This document shows positions 62,129 through 64,000 of a stretch of DNA of 64,000 nt, piece by piece. The DNA lies in NCBI GenBank assembly GCA_014872875.1, contig WKFI01000004.1, positions 33,767 to 97,766 of the forward strand. The letters run 5' to 3'. Within the stretch, counting starts at the first letter, position 1. Each line of letters opens with the position of its first letter. The DNA comes from Paracoccaceae bacterium (GTDB taxonomy: Bacteria; Pseudomonadota; Alphaproteobacteria; Rhodobacterales; Rhodobacteraceae). The translations under genes were made by a program, and so were the position numbers. A model generated the notes under the pieces. That model worked only from the letters and a program-made list of their open reading frames with translations, was not told where the DNA came from and made no database searches.

Positions 62129-63163
62129 TCATTCCTCCTGCAGGGACGTGCCGTCCCGCAGAATATCCTTGAAGGTTTTCATGGCCTCATCAAAATTGCG
62201 GACCAGAGGGGCCGTGATCCGGGATTGAGCTGCAAAATAGCGGCCCACTTTGCAAATTTGCATGGCAAACTCTGGATGTACGCCCGCATCATCGTATTTT
62301 CGCACCTTAGCCTTGGACAACCAACCGCGTTTCTTGGCTTCCTTGACGATCAGCTTGAACCGCTGCACGCAATGAAGCGTCAAATAGACAGACAGGTACT
62401 CCAGATAGGGCTCAATCTCATGACCACAGTCCGGATCAAACGCATCTATCATGACATCGACCATCTTGTCGGGCTCGATGGGCCAGGCTTCATCCCCGAT
62501 AAGCCAGGCAAAGTCCTCGGCCCCGTGTCGCAAGCCCGAGTATTCGAAATCGAACCAGCGCAGGCGTTCGTCCTGACCGATGGCCGCATTGCCTGAACGG
62601 CAGTCCCATTTGACGAATTGGCGTCCGGGCTGGGCGACGGCCTCGCACGCGGCTGCCCTGTCAAATCCATCGGGAATACCCCGGGAATAGGGTTCAAGCG
62701 CATCAACGGCGCGGACAATATTTTCGACCCAGTCCCTGTTGTTGCCCAAATGCGGCATCATGGAATGCAGGTCGGTCTTGCGGGCTGCGGACTGTATCCG
62801 GAAAATCCCCGCGACGGCCTCATGCGCAAGAGTCATCTGCTGGTCCGGATTGCATCGCACAATTTCCTGATTGAGGCGTCGCTGTCCGACATCGGATTGA
62901 AACAACACTTCGTCCACGACCCCCAGAACCCGAGGCAGATCACTGCAATGTTGCCCCAGCGCATCCAGCACATGGGCTTCCAGATGGGTTCGGCGGAAAT
63001 TCGGCCTGAGTGTCGCAATGACATCGCGGTCGTCAAAGTGCAGGCGGAAGGAGGACCGCCCTTCGCCCCCGGGCGCGGTCACTTTCTGGACTTCCCGGCC
63101 AAAGTGGTCTTCGGCGTATTCGACGATCAACGCAATGCGGTTGCTGTTGCTATCCTTGGCCAC
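62129..63163 (-). CDS. Phosphotransferase (APH/choline-kinase-like) family protein
   Basis: A 344-residue protein with the APH fold. The catalytic loop is 'VKWDCRSGNAAI': the Asp and Asn of HxDxxxxN are kept but the His is Lys. The second metal-binding part is 'RWFDFEYSGLRHGAEDFAWL'. The start is GTG 63163 with an AAGGG site. It would phosphorylate a small hydroxylated compound; substrate unknown. It is the first of a two-gene operon with the FemAB-like acyltransferase. Confidence 0.78.
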   Translation of the reverse strand: MAKDSNSNRIALIVEYAEDHFGREVQKVTAPGGEGRSSFRLHFDDRDVIATLRPNFRRTHLEAHVLDALGQHCSDLPRVLGVVDEVLFQSDVGQRRLNQEIVRCNPDQQMTLAHEAVAGIFRIQSAARKTDLHSMMPHLGNNRDWVENIVRAVDALEPYSRGIPDGFDRAAACEAVAQPGRQFVKWDCRSGNAAIGQDERLRWFDFEYSGLRHGAEDFAWLIGDEAWPIEPDKMVDVMIDAFDPDCGHEIEPYLEYLSVYLTLHCVQRFKLIVKEAKKRGWLSKAKVRKYDDAGVHPEFAMQICKVGRYFAAQSRITAPLVRNFDEAMKTFKDILRDGTSLQEE

Positions 63164-63574
63164 TGTTTACCCTTTCTTGACTGTTTACCGACTGTCGGCA
63201 AAGACCGGCGGCACTTTGAAAAGCGCCTTCAAGTCGGCATAGAAAACGAATTGGACTTTTTAAGGACTCAAATTGGTCCAACCAGGGAATCAAGCGCGAA
63301 TCGGGTTTGGGGCGGGATTCGGGCCAGTTCTCGGTTGGATTGATCGAAAATCACAATCAATTCCTGAGGTCCGCCCAGGACTGTTTCCAGTTTTCAGCAG
63401 CTGATCCCCGCAAGCATCTTAAATTTAGGCAAAAATTTGCCACAAAAACGTCACATTTCTAGCCTGAGCGGACAATTTCGACACGTCTTCGGGGAAGTTG
63501 TGCGCCCATGACGCCTCATTTCTCCGCCGTGAATGTCGCTGGATTGCATTGTGAAATGTGGGAGTTTCGCCGCC
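63164..63574. other. 411-bp divergent intergenic region
   Basis: No gene is seen. ACTGTTTACC occurs twice in direct orientation (63162-63171 and 63180-63189) just upstream of the phosphotransferase start, 18 bp apart. The remainder, especially 63240-63480, is AT-richer than average and should hold the promoters of the phosphotransferase and of the repeat-protein gene at 63575. Confidence 0.5.
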
Positions 63575-64000
63575 ATGACTTGGACAGACTGGGAAGCAGA
63601 CAATTTTGATTTGGAAAATACTGCGGGAGGATCCGGCACCAAATCCTACCACAACGGTGGCGTAGAAGGCGACAGTCTCGCGGCCTGGTACACGGCGACC
63701 TTGGCAGACAAACACTCCGACGATTCCAAGGGCACCGGCTCAGGCGGCACCAAGGGCTCCGGCACTGGCGGCTCGAAAGGTACCGGCTCGGGTGGCACTA
63801 AAGGATCCGGAACCGGCGGCTCGAAGGGCACCGGCTCGGGCGGCACCAAGGGCTCCGGCACCGGCGGATCGAAGGGCACCGGATCGGGCGGCACCAAGGG
63901 GTCCGGCACCGGCGGATCCAAGGGCACCGGCTCGGGCGGCACCAAGGGCTCCGGCACCGGCGGATCGAAGGGCACCGGATCGGGCGGCACCAAGGGGTCC
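63575..64000 (+). CDS. Glycine-rich repeat protein (N-terminal part, runs off the window)
   Basis: An open frame from ATG 63575 to the window edge gives 142 residues and no stop. A GGGAG site lies about 11 nt upstream. The first 51 residues ('MTWTDWEADNFDLENT...' to 'DKHSDDS') are acidic and aromatic with no signal peptide. From residue 52 it is an uninterrupted array of 8-residue units alternating KGTGSGGT and KGSGTGGS, lysine once per unit. The frame is confirmed by third-position variation (aag/aaa, ggc/ggg/gga) that keeps the protein unchanged. Such low-complexity linkers precede calcium-binding or adhesive domains in some large secreted proteins, but the rest is outside the window. Confidence 0.75.
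   Translation, partial: MTWTDWEADNFDLENTAGGSGTKSYHNGGVEGDSLAAWYTATLADKHSDDSKGTGSGGTKGSGTGGSKGTGSGGTKGSGTGGSKGTGSGGTKGSGTGGSKGTGSGGTKGSGTGGSKGTGSGGTKGSGTGGSKGTGSGGTKGS
63728..64000 (+). repeat. Coding tandem repeat, 24-bp unit with 96-bp higher-order unit
   Basis: Eleven complete 24-bp units plus 9 bp of a twelfth. Units 5-8 (63824-63919) are repeated without a single mismatch as units 9-12 up to the window end (81 bp visible), showing recent expansion in 96-bp blocks. The array likely continues beyond the window. Confidence 0.95.

Noticed and set aside
63728..64000. CRISPR-like array
   Set aside because: The repeats are contiguous, without spacers, keep one reading frame and vary only at synonymous or Ser/Thr positions, so they are coding tandem repeats.

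Overview
The window is a chromosomal segment of a GC-rich alphaproteobacterium. Gene content points to Rhodobacteraceae (Roseobacter group): YcjX and its TIGR01620 partner, a PuuD-type membrane urate hydroxylase with a fused cytochrome c, a PuuE/OHCU-decarboxylase fusion, an ACAD10/11-like acyl-CoA dehydrogenase, and many ATGA/GTGA/TTGA gene overlaps. This placement comes from recognising families by eye, not from a database search. I see no rRNA, tRNA, CRISPR array, insertion sequence or phage gene.

Region 1 (1-10.5 kb) is mostly housekeeping and catabolism. It holds a DUF2269-like membrane protein (cut by the window edge), an SDR/DoxX fusion, a VIT1-family protein, a group III truncated haemoglobin, the YcjX-GNAT-TIGR01620 operon, truA, an acyl-CoA thioesterase/dehydrogenase pair, a GhrA-like reductase and a lone gcvH. 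Region 2 (10.1-14.5 kb) is a probable catabolic operon, Rieske oxygenase -> glutamine-synthetase-like ligase -> GcvH, divergent from an IclR regulator with a clear palindrome between them. Region 3 (15-24 kb) is a purine/urate degradation cluster: ureidoglycine aminohydrolase, NCS2 permease, ureidoglycolate lyase, PuuE-UraD fusion, hydroxyisourate hydrolase, a LysR regulator with a textbook T-N11-A box, and PuuD. It is interrupted by two small secreted proteins and a GAPDH gene.

Region 4 (24.2-31.3 kb) is tamA-tamB-ggt, translationally coupled, running into a glycosyltransferase. Region 5 (31.3-57.2 kb) is a surface or exopolysaccharide locus. It contains glycosyltransferases, a WecG/TagA transferase, an O-antigen-polymerase-like membrane protein, a flippase, a Wzz-like chain-length protein, a CpsD-like ATPase and an initiating sugar transferase. 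In the middle of it lies a tight operon with a 2147-residue polyketide synthase (KS-AT-KR-DH-ACP-TE), a 1530-residue formyltransferase/adenylation/luciferase-monooxygenase/carrier protein and a phosphopantetheinyl transferase, followed by an SGNH-like and a clan-A glycosidase-like protein. The simplest reading is that the locus builds a polysaccharide carrying, or co-regulated with, a polyketide/amino-acid-derived group. This is the most promising candidate for an undescribed system.

Region 6 (57.2-64 kb) starts with a 640-bp non-coding, relatively AT-rich stretch. It continues with a divergent DgoK-like protein, a TIGR03084-like protein, an acyl-CoA dehydrogenase, a FemAB/BioF2-like acyltransferase, a phosphotransferase and the start of a glycine-rich protein made of perfect 24-bp coding repeats that runs off the window.
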